From a virus: a stretch of 39,285 nucleotides of DNA. The DNA lies in IMG/VR virus record IMGVR_UViG_3300018033_000002, positions 1 through 39,285 of that record; one strand, given 5' to 3'. Under the pieces are notes generated by a model. The model had not been told where the DNA came from and did not search any database. It saw only the letters and a list, made by a program, of their open reading frames with translations. Below, one piece after another: positions 6,700 through 12,719 of this stretch. A program made the translations under genes and the position numbers. Within the stretch, counting starts at the first letter, position 1. Each line of letters begins with the position of its first letter.

Positions 6700-7426
6700 A
6701 ATCTTCATCCTCATCCATTCTGATTCTCACCGTATTACGGTAATTATATACCTTACAGAGAGACCTTTTATAATCTTTTAATGTGGCTCTAATCGTAATA
6801 TGATTTGCCATTTTTGCAAGGTTATAGAGCATTTTTTCATGATTATAATTATCTTGTCCTATAATCCAAAGCAAAGCGCGCCAGAAACGCACTGTATGAG
6901 TGAATTGCGCATATGTATTTTCTCTTCTTACATGCGCAATTATGTCCCAGCATTTTTCTACATTTTCAAGCAAAGGCGCGTTAAAGACAAGATTACCTTC
7001 CTTGAACGCTCTGTAATTGTTTTTATCAATTGAAAAGCATATTGTCAAGCCTAGTTTTAGACCTATCTTGCTGGCTTGGCAAAAAGACTTAAATTCAATA
7101 TACGGCCTTCTTTCCTGATGGATCCAAAAGTTTAAATAATCTTCCAGTGACCAGCCTTTTGACACATTTAGCATAATAATATCTTCCGGTGCGAGAAAAT
7201 CATCGACCGTATAATAAATCTCAAGACCCAGTTCTTGAGCTGCTTTAAGCCTATGCTGACCGTCCATTATCTCATAATTTCCATTTACCTGAATCGGTCT
7301 AAATTCAAGCATGTTCTTTCTTGTAATTGATTCTTTTAATTCATTTACATGCACAGAACTAATAGAAGCTCTATTGTCTTTTCTAAACTTAAATTTGCTA
7401 TAGTCCTTTGTTGATTTAACTATCAT
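6692..7426 (-). CDS. ParB-like nuclease-fold protein (244 aa)
   Basis: Residues 25-85 carry the ParB/sulfiredoxin fold signature: VNELKESITRKNM, RPIQVNGNYEIMDGQHRLKAAQELG, with the GQHR motif that binds nucleotide in the family. Stand-alone ParB-like proteins in phages act as regulators, nucleases or partition factors. The remaining 150 residues are not recognised and lack an evident ParB HTH. No ParA-like ATPase was found anywhere in the window, so plasmid-type partition is not supported. The start overlaps the upstream gene as ATGA; the C-terminus is acidic (RMDEDEDYD). Confidence 0.7.
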   Translation of the reverse strand: MIVKSTKDYSKFKFRKDNRASISSVHVNELKESITRKNMLEFRPIQVNGNYEIMDGQHRLKAAQELGLEIYYTVDDFLAPEDIIMLNVSKGWSLEDYLNFWIHQERRPYIEFKSFCQASKIGLKLGLTICFSIDKNNYRAFKEGNLVFNAPLLENVEKCWDIIAHVRRENTYAQFTHTVRFWRALLWIIGQDNYNHEKMLYNLAKMANHITIRATLKDYKRSLCKVYNYRNTVRIRMDEDEDYD

Positions 7427-7689
7427 GATTTCCCTTTAGTTGGTATGTTGATAAAATAACATTCACCTTTTGTGATTGTTTTCATATTGTTTATTGGCCC
7501 TTTTTTGTCTCCCCATCTGAAATTAAATTCATCGGTATCAAATATTCCATCGATTTCAGGATCTAGATCGTAAATTAAGAAAGTTAAAGGTGGTATAATA
7601 TTTACGTCTTTAAGTTTACCTTTCTTTTTACAAATAATAAGATCTACTGATTTGCTATTGTTTATAAACTTTACAACTGCATATTTCAT
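7423..7689 (-). CDS. Hypothetical protein (88 aa)
   Basis: MKYAVVKFINNSKSVDLIIC begins a small beta-rich protein with a second strand-rich section FNFRWGDKKGPINNMKTITKGECYFI. It overlaps both neighbours by four bases (ATGA), so it is translated as part of the leftward operon between the HTH protein and the ParB-like protein. No family is recognised. Confidence 0.6.
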   Translation of the reverse strand: MKYAVVKFINNSKSVDLIICKKKGKLKDVNIIPPLTFLIYDLDPEIDGIFDTDEFNFRWGDKKGPINNMKTITKGECYFINIPTKGKS

Positions 7690-8027
7690 TTTTGTTCCTT
7701 TAATTTCTTAATTTCATCCATCAAAATATCAATTTGCATTTGCATGCATTTAATTTCTGTTCTCAATACATTATAAATATTGATACCTTTATCTTTCATT
7801 ATTCCTGCGACTTTTCTTCTTCTGATTTCTTGTTGTAGTTCTGCTCTTTGTTGAGCATGCTTTGCATTGTAATTTTCTTTGCCTCCATTGCGTCTTACTT
7901 CCGTTGTTAACGTGTTTCTTCCTCTGTCTAACTCAAGACCCATCATCGCATTGCTATATCCTGCACGGAGCATTTTTTCTATCTTTTTTCTTTCTCCATA
8001 ATCAAGGTGACTCAAAGGTTTAGACAT
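7686..8027 (-). CDS. Helix-turn-helix protein, IS30-type N-terminal domain only (113 aa)
   Basis: MSKPLSHLDYGERKKIEKML, then RAGYSNAMMGLELDRGRNTLTTEVRRNG, is the HTH pattern found at the N-terminus of IS30-type transposases (LTxxER..IE..L..G.S...IA..L.R...TI..E..RN). No DDE catalytic domain follows; the C-terminus is a coiled coil (MQMQIDILMDEIKKLKEQ). It is therefore probably a DNA-binding regulator, possibly an excisionase or repressor next to the integrase. ATG 8027 has GAGGG upstream and overlaps the integrase stop (ATGTCTAA). Confidence 0.6.
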   Translation of the reverse strand: MSKPLSHLDYGERKKIEKMLRAGYSNAMMGLELDRGRNTLTTEVRRNGGKENYNAKHAQQRAELQQEIRRRKVAGIMKDKGINIYNVLRTEIKCMQMQIDILMDEIKKLKEQK

Positions 8028-8928
8028 GATTCGCCCTCGGATGTCGTGCATGGAATGTTGCTTGAATCGTTGCGCTACTCAAGTGCGTATATCTCTCTGT
8101 ACTTGCAATTGAGCTATGACCTAAAAGACCTTGTATCATCCTTAGATCTGCGCCATTATCCAACAGGTGACTTGCGCATGCATGTCTCAAACTATGAGTC
8201 GTAACGCCCTCAATTTCAGCTTTCCTTGCATAATGAGCTACCATTGCACAAAGTAAGTTTCTATTAATGCGCTTGCCCATTAAGGTTAAAAATAGAATCC
8301 CTGCTTGCTTACCTCTATGAAAATCAATGTAATGCATGATAGCCCTATATGCCTTTTCTGTTATCGGTATTGCCCTCGTTTTGCTTCTCTTACCACACCG
8401 GACAATAACCTGCTCTTTATGCACATCCTTTAGCTCTAAATCACATAATTCGGAAGCTCTGAGACCCGAACTATACAATAGTTCGAGTATCGCTTTATCT
8501 CTTACACCCGAAGGGGTCAAGCAATTCGGTTGATCTATTAACCTTTCAACCTCCTCAGCAGTTGGCACATTTGGAGCCTTTTGAATATTTCTAGGTGGCG
8601 TTATATCTTCCGTTAAATCAACGCTAATAGCCTTTATTTTGCGTAGGAAGCGACAAAAGCTCTTGATCGACATATAATAGCGATTCAATGTCGAATCGCT
8701 CTTACCCTCTTCCTTTGCGTTTAAAAGATATCCGCGTATTGCTTCACTCTTAAAAGCTTTTACATTCTTGATACGCCTTTCGTCTAGCCAATCAACCAGC
8801 CTAGAAACGTCATGTTTGTATGCTTCTACGGTCAACGGGGCTTTCCCCGAGGCTATCTCCATCACGTAATTCAGCAAAGCTTCTTTCATGGAGAGCGAAG
8901 TTTTTGCTTTTAACTTCAGTTTTTCCAT
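8020..8928 (-). CDS. int: Tyrosine recombinase / integrase, XerC/D-like (302 aa)
   Basis: All catalytic residues are visible in order: Arg in SSGLRASELCDLEL, Lys in GKRSKTRAIPI, His-x-x-Arg in THSLRHACASHLL, His in LLGHSS and the nucleophile Tyr in STERYTHL. The N-terminal SAM-like core-binding domain spans about residues 12-100. It would integrate and excise the phage at an attachment site, which makes the phage temperate. AAGGAGG lies seven bases before ATG 8928. The coding start overlaps the end of the RHH frame by 119 bases. The attachment site itself is not obvious; candidates are the inverted repeat at 11358-11415 and the tRNA-like element at 15444. Confidence 0.93.
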   Translation of the reverse strand: MEKLKLKAKTSLSMKEALLNYVMEIASGKAPLTVEAYKHDVSRLVDWLDERRIKNVKAFKSEAIRGYLLNAKEEGKSDSTLNRYYMSIKSFCRFLRKIKAISVDLTEDITPPRNIQKAPNVPTAEEVERLIDQPNCLTPSGVRDKAILELLYSSGLRASELCDLELKDVHKEQVIVRCGKRSKTRAIPITEKAYRAIMHYIDFHRGKQAGILFLTLMGKRINRNLLCAMVAHYARKAEIEGVTTHSLRHACASHLLDNGADLRMIQGLLGHSSIASTERYTHLSSATIQATFHARHPRANHV

Positions 8929-9097
8929 TAAACGGCCTCCTTAATTTTCTTGGCTGCTTCTTCAGAAACCTTACATAGTGCACGATAATATCGGTGACTG
9001 TTAGCCCAGTATCTACACTGAGAATCTTTAGCGTATCGTGTAAGCTCAGGGGTATACGAACACATAAAGTTTTCATTTCCTCTCTGTATTTTGCCAT
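8810..9097 (-). CDS. Ribbon-helix-helix protein overlapping integrase (95 aa)
   Basis: MAKYREEMKTLCVRIPLSLHD gives the RHH beta strand (TLCVRIP), helix 1 (LHDTLKILSVDTG), and helix 2 (TDIIVHYVRFLKK). Residues beyond about 52 are basic, then polar, and are read from the integrase start region in another frame, so they may be an overprinted tail. GGAGTG lies about eight bases before ATG 9097. A frame starting at ATG 9149 directly behind the leader motif also runs through here; the RHH pattern favours the present frame. Likely regulator of the integrase operon. Confidence 0.6.
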   Translation of the reverse strand: MAKYREEMKTLCVRIPLSLHDTLKILSVDTGLTVTDIIVHYVRFLKKQPRKLRRPFNGKTEVKSKNFALHERSFAELRDGDSLGESPVDRRSIQT

Positions 9098-9156
9098 ATT
9101 GTTTCACTCCAATTAAATTTATTAAGTTTTTTGTGTCAATAGTATTCATCTTTTTT

Positions 9157-9166
9157 CCTTGGTAGG
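9157..9166 (-). promoter_or_regulatory. Leader motif CCTACCAAGG, copy at 9.16 kb
   Basis: On the minus strand CCTACCAAGG is followed by AAAAAAG and ATG (9149), so its AAGGA part serves as a ribosome site. That ATG opens a 73-codon frame out of phase with the RHH gene; the RHH start at 9097 is 52 bases further. Other copies are at 10789, 11042, 11275, 12217 and, relaxed, 18143. A small palindrome GACTAAAGTC (9179-9188) lies upstream. Confidence 0.6.
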
Positions 9167-9207
9167 GTATTTGTTACTGACTAAAGTCTAAATATATACT
9201 ATTTATT

Positions 9208-9633
9208 TTAATCCTCCTCTTCTTCGTCTTCATTTTCTTGTTTCTCCATAAATTCATTTACACTATGGTAAATCCTGTCTTTGGTGTACCACTGACCTTG
9301 ACTGACTTCTCCAATAAAATCATTGGGCCGTCCAAGTTCTTTGGTCGCTTCGTCTATCATGCCTTGTGCCCAACCATCTTGGGCCCATTCAAGCAAATCC
9401 GCGTTGTATATATCCGCTTCGATACAAACATTCTCGATATCGTCATCCTCAAGACCTGAAAATGCCTCTGCAATCACTTCATAAATCCAATCATTCGGAA
9501 AGTAGCAATCAAGCCCTCTATGAATCTCATGAATCAAATCCTCCAATTGTTCCGGCGCTTCGTCCGTGCAACATACAAATAATTCGTTGTTGCTTGTTCT
9601 TCTTTTCGTTGTAAAAAACTTTGAATAATCCAC
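9208..9633 (-). CDS. Acidic hypothetical protein (141 aa), GTG start
   Basis: GTG 9633 is chosen because GAGG is six bases upstream and it sits directly at the stop of the previous gene; TTG 9675 is an alternative giving 155 residues. The product is strongly acidic and ends in a run QENEDEEEEED. Sections such as DLIHEIHRGLDCYFPNDWIYEVI and DIYNADLLEWAQDGWAQGM look like a compact helical domain. Acidic small phage proteins may mimic DNA, but nothing here proves it. No family is recognised. Confidence 0.6.
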   Translation of the reverse strand: MDYSKFFTTKRRTSNNELFVCCTDEAPEQLEDLIHEIHRGLDCYFPNDWIYEVIAEAFSGLEDDDIENVCIEADIYNADLLEWAQDGWAQGMIDEATKELGRPNDFIGEVSQGQWYTKDRIYHSVNEFMEKQENEDEEEED

Positions 9634-9634
9634 C

Positions 9635-9937
9635 TTAAACCTCACTTGTTGATATGCGTTGTTTTTCTTCTTCAATCATGTTCTTGATAATCGTTTTGCT
9701 AACCTGATTCATCGGCTCTTGCGGACGAATCAAAGCTTGCAATTTCTTTTCGGGCGATCTCTCCTTTTCCTGCGATTCAAACCATGCGTTTTGACCTGAA
9801 TCATATATCAAGATCGGGTTGAAACCGTTCTTGTAAATTATGTACAATCTTCCAAGATGAATCCCTGCAAGCTCTAATGTCTTGAAAGGTTTCATCTCTG
9901 CTACATATTTATTGCAATTCTTGTTTGTTGTTATCAT
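9635..9937 (-). CDS. Hypothetical protein (100 aa)
   Basis: MITTNKNCNKYVAEMKPFKT is followed by a strand-rich middle (GIHLGRLYIIYKNGFNPILIYDSG) and a charged helical tail (SKTIIKNMIEEEKQRISTSE). AAGGTGA precedes ATG 9937. It lies in the leftward operon between two unknown genes with almost no spacing. No family is recognised. Confidence 0.6.
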   Translation of the reverse strand: MITTNKNCNKYVAEMKPFKTLELAGIHLGRLYIIYKNGFNPILIYDSGQNAWFESQEKERSPEKKLQALIRPQEPMNQVSKTIIKNMIEEEKQRISTSEV

Positions 9938-9940
9938 TCT

Positions 9941-10216
9941 TCACCTTCCATATATTTTTCTTTTGATCATATTCCGTCTAAAGTAAGGCTTCTTTTCCAG
10001 CCTTGTTACCTTCTCAAATTCCCATTCAATTTCGGGTATCTCTCTTATCTTCATAATCGAGTAATCCGCAATTGTTTCATCCGTGTATCTAAACGCTTTA
10101 TCTTCCGTTCTTGCAAGCTCACATCCAACACCTAGCCAATGTGTCCATGGCAAGGTATTTTTCAACCTTGCCTTGAAGAAATGCACAATCGGCGGTGGCA
10201 CCTTGTTACGGCCCAA
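9941..10216 (-). CDS. Hypothetical protein (91 aa), TTG start
   Basis: GGAGG stands six bases before TTG 10216, directly after the upstream stop, which supports the non-ATG start. The product reads MGRNKVPPPIVHFFKARLKN, then WTHWLGVGCELARTEDKAFRYT, and ends basic (RRNMIKRKIYGR). A section DYSIMKIREIPEIEWEFEKVTR is strand-rich. It looks like a small structured protein of unknown role. Confidence 0.6.
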   Translation of the reverse strand: MGRNKVPPPIVHFFKARLKNTLPWTHWLGVGCELARTEDKAFRYTDETIADYSIMKIREIPEIEWEFEKVTRLEKKPYFRRNMIKRKIYGR

Positions 10217-10426
10217 TCAAAACCTCCATTCCAATCTGAATCTTAAATATTCGTTTATTTGTGTTCTCCATATGACCTCATAAAATCGCCTATTCCATTC
10301 GGCATAGTCAACCGGAAATGCTACCGTGTCGATTTTCTTGATATTGTAGCCATAATAATCAGCCCAGTTATCACCAAGCCAAGCGATTGTCTCGCTTGGT
10401 GTCAGTTCGTCTTTGTATGTGATCAT
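10217..10426 (-). CDS. Hypothetical protein (69 aa)
   Basis: AGGTGAAAT precedes ATG 10426. The product MITYKDELTPSETIAWLGDN continues with ADYYGYNIKKIDTVAFPVDYAEW and ends EYLRFRLEWRF. Many aromatic residues suggest a folded small domain. It is immediately followed by the TTG-started gene at 10216. No family is recognised. Confidence 0.6.
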   Translation of the reverse strand: MITYKDELTPSETIAWLGDNWADYYGYNIKKIDTVAFPVDYAEWNRRFYEVIWRTQINEYLRFRLEWRF

Positions 10427-10433
10427 ATTTCAC

Positions 10434-10781
10434 CTATACAAAATGTAAAACGTTATTGACTTCAAGCGCTACGGCCTCTTGATTCAGTTCGATCTTAAGA
10501 GCTAAACAATACTTGTATACTTTGTCGATATCGCAATCTAATGCAAGCTGATCGCAAAAGCTTTGACAAATGACAATCTTTTCAGTAACCAGCTGACCGC
10601 CTTCTTTGGTTATCCATGCACCGAATCCATCATATGCCGTTGCGCCGTCAAATAGACCTGCAAGAAACTCTAATGTTGCATGCACATATCCGCTATTATC
10701 AATGGCTGACGTTCCATTTGTGGACGGTACATAGATCTTTATATTGTGGCTCAATGTGATTAAATTCTTTAATTGTTTCAT
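10434..10781 (-). CDS. Conserved phage protein of the VPST…GGAT type (115 aa)
   Basis: ATG 10781 is chosen because AAGGAGAG stands six bases before it within a leader motif copy; a longer frame to 10892 lacks a site. IYVPSTNGTSAIDNSGYV, then LEFLAGLFDGATAYDGFGAW and GGQLVTEKIVICQSF, follows a pattern I recognise from many phage genomes (VPST, a GGAT-like turn, G.W, G.L..E.V..V.S). Its biochemical role is not known to me. It is in the leftward early operon. Confidence 0.7.
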   Translation of the reverse strand: MKQLKNLITLSHNIKIYVPSTNGTSAIDNSGYVHATLEFLAGLFDGATAYDGFGAWITKEGGQLVTEKIVICQSFCDQLALDCDIDKVYKYCLALKIELNQEAVALEVNNVLHFV

Positions 10782-10788
10782 ATTCTCT

Positions 10789-10816
10789 CCTTGGTAGGTA
10801 GGGCGATTGCTCGCCC
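10789..10816 (-). promoter_or_regulatory. Leader element: GCAA-tetraloop hairpin plus CCTACCAAGG
   Basis: On the minus strand GGGCGA-GCAA-TCGCCC (10801-10816) is a 6-bp stem capped by a GNRA-type GCAA tetraloop. It is followed by TACCTACCAAGGAGAG and ATG 10781. The AAGGAG is the ribosome site. The copy at 11042-11070 has the same hairpin-loop-motif order with a different stem sequence, so the structure is conserved while its bases vary. Confidence 0.7.
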
Positions 10817-10822
10817 TGATTG

Positions 10823-11032
10823 TTACACACAAACTAATTGGCTTTGCTGTCCATAATATTGCCCTACATGTTGAAGGGGTTCTTCTCTCCATAGATTGGC
10901 GAACACAAAACCCTTTGTTTTGTGAAGCTTATGTATCAAGCTGATAGCTTCAACAATTGAACAATGGCATAGAATATCTTGAATATCTTCTTCCCAATCG
11001 AACAATATGCGGATTCTGAAATCTTCTCTCAT
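10823..11032 (-). CDS. Hypothetical protein (69 aa)
   Basis: ATG 11032 lies eight bases after AAGGAG inside a leader motif copy. The product starts MREDFRIRILFDWEEDIQDI and continues with a helix (SIVEAISLIHKLHKTKG) and a strand section (FVFANLWREE). The layout is compatible with a small alpha-beta domain. No family is recognised. Confidence 0.6.
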   Translation of the reverse strand: MREDFRIRILFDWEEDIQDILCHCSIVEAISLIHKLHKTKGFVFANLWREEPLQHVGQYYGQQSQLVCV

Positions 11033-11041
11033 TGTCTAACT

Positions 11042-11070
11042 CCTTGGTAGGCGGGGGAATTGCTTCCCCC
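11042..11070 (-). promoter_or_regulatory. Leader element: GCAA-tetraloop hairpin plus CCTACCAAGG
   Basis: On the minus strand GGGGGAA-GCAA-TTCCCCC (11053-11070) is a 7-bp stem with a GCAA tetraloop, followed by GCCTACCAAGGAGTT and ATG 11032. The stem differs from the copy at 10801-10816 but the loop, spacing and following motif are the same. Confidence 0.7.
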
Positions 11071-11076
11071 TGGTTG

Positions 11077-11268
11077 TTATCTTGAATAGGTCAGGTTGCT
11101 AGGATATCCGCGACCTTTAATAATCTTATCGGCCTGTTCGTCAAACCCTCGATTCCAGCCTTGCCGATAATCTCTTTTTTCGAACAGCACGCATGACTCA
11201 AAATAGATCTGATCATACTTGCCCGCTTTATAATCTTCATAACCTTTATAGTAAGCTAATGTTTTCAT
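11077..11268 (-). CDS. Small RMF/CrpP-like protein (63 aa)
   Basis: MKTLAYYKGYEDYKAGKYDQ, a Cys, then KRDYRQGWNRGFDEQADKI gives the pattern GxxAxxxG…C…R..W..G(F/W) typical of ribosome-modulation-factor-like and CrpP-like small proteins. The similarity is short, so function is not assured. It is the first gene of the long leftward operon, behind the promoter at 11416-11445, and its leader carries CTACCAAGGGG directly before the ATG. Confidence 0.55.
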   Translation of the reverse strand: MKTLAYYKGYEDYKAGKYDQIYFESCVLFEKRDYRQGWNRGFDEQADKIIKGRGYPSNLTYSR

Positions 11269-11274
11269 GTAACC

Positions 11275-11283
11275 CCTTGGTAG
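11275..11283 (-). promoter_or_regulatory. Leader motif CTACCAAGG, copy at 11.28 kb
   Basis: On the minus strand CTACCAAGGGGTTAC leads to ATG 11268, with AAGGGG as ribosome site. No GCAA hairpin is present; instead the upstream leader holds a short CTCG/CGAG inverted repeat near 11328-11341. This copy belongs to the first gene of the operon. Confidence 0.6.
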
Positions 11284-11357
11284 TTAATCGGTCATTGTGA
11301 TACATCTAGCCTAAACGCTGCAACCTAGCTCGATTTAACGAGTCACCTAGGGAGTCA

Positions 11358-11445
11358 AGTAGGCATTGCAAGCAATCGGCACTTCAATCATGCTGACTTG
11401 CTCGCAATACCTACTACTATAGCAGATTGTACAGCTTTATTGCAA
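11358..11445 (-). promoter_or_regulatory. Leftward early promoter with palindromic operator
   Basis: Minus-strand TTGCAA (11440-11445), an 18-base spacer and TATAGT (11416-11421) make a good sigma70 promoter for the leftward operon. Directly after the -10 lies an inverted repeat: AGTAGGCATTGC (11358-11369) against GCAATACCTACT (11404-11415), 11 of 12 positions matched, with 34 bases between. The proximal arm covers the expected transcription start, so a repressor bound there should block initiation. The repeat could alternatively be a recombinase core site. Confidence 0.65.
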
Positions 11446-11521
11446 GAAAAAAGATTTTCTGCGGCGATACGCTTAGAGAATCAGGGATTTAGGAAAATAA
11501 TTGAAGATCAAGGGGGGCTAT

Positions 11522-11947
11522 ATGGCTAAAGGGGTAAGAAGAAACTGCAACGCCAGAATCGAACTGGCGAGAAAGGACGCAAAGGAGCGCGGTCGACTGT
11601 TCGCGGAGGTCTTGGCGCATGTCAGGAGAGGATTGAGCTTGAACTGCTGTAATGCTATGCCAGTACAAACTATCGAGGAGTTTTTGCAAAAATACCCTGT
11701 CGAGTTTGTGTCAGGGGAATTGGAGCAAGCTAAGCGCGATGCCATGGCCTTATGGGAGGGGATAGGCTATCAGCAGGCTATTGGGAGCTGCCTAGGAAAC
11801 AGCCGATCCTGGTTCTACAACATGGCCAATCGCTACGGATGGCGTGATAAGATCGACGTTGAAGCAGAGCACAAAGGACAGGTGCAAGTCAACATCGTAA
11901 GCTATGCCACCAATAAGCAGTCTACGCATGATTGTGAGAAGGATTGA
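11522..11947 (+). CDS. terS: Terminase small subunit / DNA-packaging protein (141 aa)
   Basis: AAGGGGGG precedes ATG 11522. The C-terminal half has YPVEFVSGELEQAKRDAMAL, then GIGYQQAIGSCLGNSRSWFY and NMANRYGWRDK, matching the GNxRSWxxNMxNRxGW pattern of P22 gp3-like small terminases. The basic N-terminus may contact pac DNA. It recognises the packaging start and hands DNA to the large subunit, whose gene is 4 kb away at 15969 rather than adjacent. The gene stands between two leftward blocks. Confidence 0.75.
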   Translation: MAKGVRRNCNARIELARKDAKERGRLFAEVLAHVRRGLSLNCCNAMPVQTIEEFLQKYPVEFVSGELEQAKRDAMALWEGIGYQQAIGSCLGNSRSWFYNMANRYGWRDKIDVEAEHKGQVQVNIVSYATNKQSTHDCEKD

Positions 11948-11997
11948 GGCATAATATCAATTATGTATAGGTCTACTTACGGCCGCTGAAAAGGTAA

Positions 11998-12033
11998 ATT
12001 CAAATTTGAATATGATAGGGGGGCCGACCCCCC
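11998..12033. other. Palindrome and GC hairpin after small terminase gene
   Basis: ATTCAAATTTGAAT (11998-12011) is a perfect 14-base palindrome. Six bases later GGGGGG-CCGA-CCCCCC (12018-12033) is a perfect 6-bp hairpin without a following T-tract. The gap 11948-12099 otherwise holds nothing coding that I can support. Sites recognised for packaging often lie in or beside small-terminase genes, so these are pac/cos candidates only by position. Confidence 0.4.
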
Positions 12034-12099
12034 TTGACCCCTAATAGGGAAAGTTATTCAAGTCTCCGGACCCCATCAAAAATTTTTCACAATTCGGGT

Positions 12100-12207
12100 T
12101 CACACAACCTCTTTACTATAATACAGATAGACTGCATACAGAAAATCACTTGCAATATCATATAGAAAGATGCAGAATGGAATGCGACTCTGGCTATTGA
12201 AACCCAT
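12100..12207 (-). CDS. Possible mini-protein behind a leader motif copy (35 aa)
   Basis: ATG 12207 has AGGGAG seven bases upstream, inside CCTACCAGGGAG, a variant of the leader motif. The product is MGFNSQSRIPFCIFLYDI followed by a hydrophobic, aromatic stretch and SKEVV. It would be an amphipathic or membrane-associated peptide. The start site is as good as those of its larger neighbours, but length alone cannot prove coding. Confidence 0.35.
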   Translation of the reverse strand: MGFNSQSRIPFCIFLYDIASDFLYAVYLYYSKEVV

Positions 12208-12281
12208 TGAGTTACTCCCTGGTAGGGTGTTTTGTGTAGGTGCCCAGGTCTCTATCAATGTAGAGATCTGGGTTTTTTTTT
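12117..12281 (+). ncRNA. Possible short rightward transcript
   Basis: A TATAAT box (12117-12122) without a convincing -35 is followed 120 bases later by a strong rightward terminator, with no rightward coding frame between. A transcript from about 12129 would contain ACTCCCTGGTAGG (12214-12226), complementary at all but one position to the CCTACCAAGGAGT of several leaders. Alternatively this stretch is only the 3' end of the small-terminase mRNA. Confidence 0.3.
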
Positions 12282-12478
12282 ATATCTATCAATGCGTTTA
12301 TCAGACCGTCTATTAAATTTATCCTGTCTTCATTATCCATATCCAATGTAAATATAATATGTGTCACATAAGTCATTGCGATTGAAAGTGCGTTTACGAC
12401 CTGGACTTCATGTTTCATAAAGATTTCATTTATTTCTTGGCAGATATTCAATACTTCAGGTGTTGGAAGTCGGCTCAT
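12212..12478 (-). CDS. Hypothetical helical protein, paralogue B (88 aa)
   Basis: MSRLPTPEVLNICQEINEIF followed by VVNALSIAMTYVTHIIFTLD and NEDRINLIDGLINALIDI is all helical. The spacing of conserved residues resembles the next upstream gene (12456-12701), suggesting a tandem duplication. The last 20 residues are encoded by the rightward terminator stem. No family is recognised. Confidence 0.55.
   Translation of the reverse strand: MSRLPTPEVLNICQEINEIFMKHEVQVVNALSIAMTYVTHIIFTLDMDNEDRINLIDGLINALIDIKKNPDLYIDRDLGTYTKHPTRE
12243..12281 (+). terminator. Strong rho-independent terminator
   Basis: CCCAGGTCTCTA (12243-12254) and TAGAGATCTGGG (12261-12272) form a 12-bp stem with one G-U pair and loop TCAATG, followed by nine T. 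It ends rightward transcription after the small terminase. It lies inside the 3' coding part of the leftward gene ending at 12212, which reads the stem as codons. Confidence 0.88.
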
Positions 12479-12701
12479 GGGATGATGCTCCTTTTTTGAT
12501 GTGTTCTGCGATTAAGAGGAAGTTCTCTGAGACAGTTTCGGCTGCTCTTATTGCATCTTCAGGATTTTTTGCGGTGCTACGGATCATGTGCTCCACTGCT
12601 ACCATGAGTATCATTATACATGTGTTTCCATTGCAGCCTTTGTCGAAGATGAGCTTTAGGATCTCTTCGGCTGTTCGGACGATTTCTTCATTGCTTTCCA
12701 T
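12456..12701 (-). CDS. Hypothetical helical protein, paralogue A (81 aa)
   Basis: MESNEEIVRTAEEILKLIFD, then CIMILMVAVEHMIRS, NPEDAIRAAETVSENFLLIA and a basic end. It matches the downstream protein in the order EI..IF, a hydrophobic helix ending in H-x-I, N-x-ED-x-I and a final helix. It overlaps that gene by 23 bases. Small four-helix regulators would look like this, but there is no recognised family. Confidence 0.55.
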   Translation of the reverse strand: MESNEEIVRTAEEILKLIFDKGCNGNTCIMILMVAVEHMIRSTAKNPEDAIRAAETVSENFLLIAEHIKKGASSHEPTSNT

Positions 12702-12719
12702 TTTTGGCCTTTTGTAAGT

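Noticed and set aside
8928-9149. 73-codon frame directly behind a leader motif
   Set aside because: The overlapping RHH frame has a recognisable fold; this frame has none. Kept as an open question in the findings.
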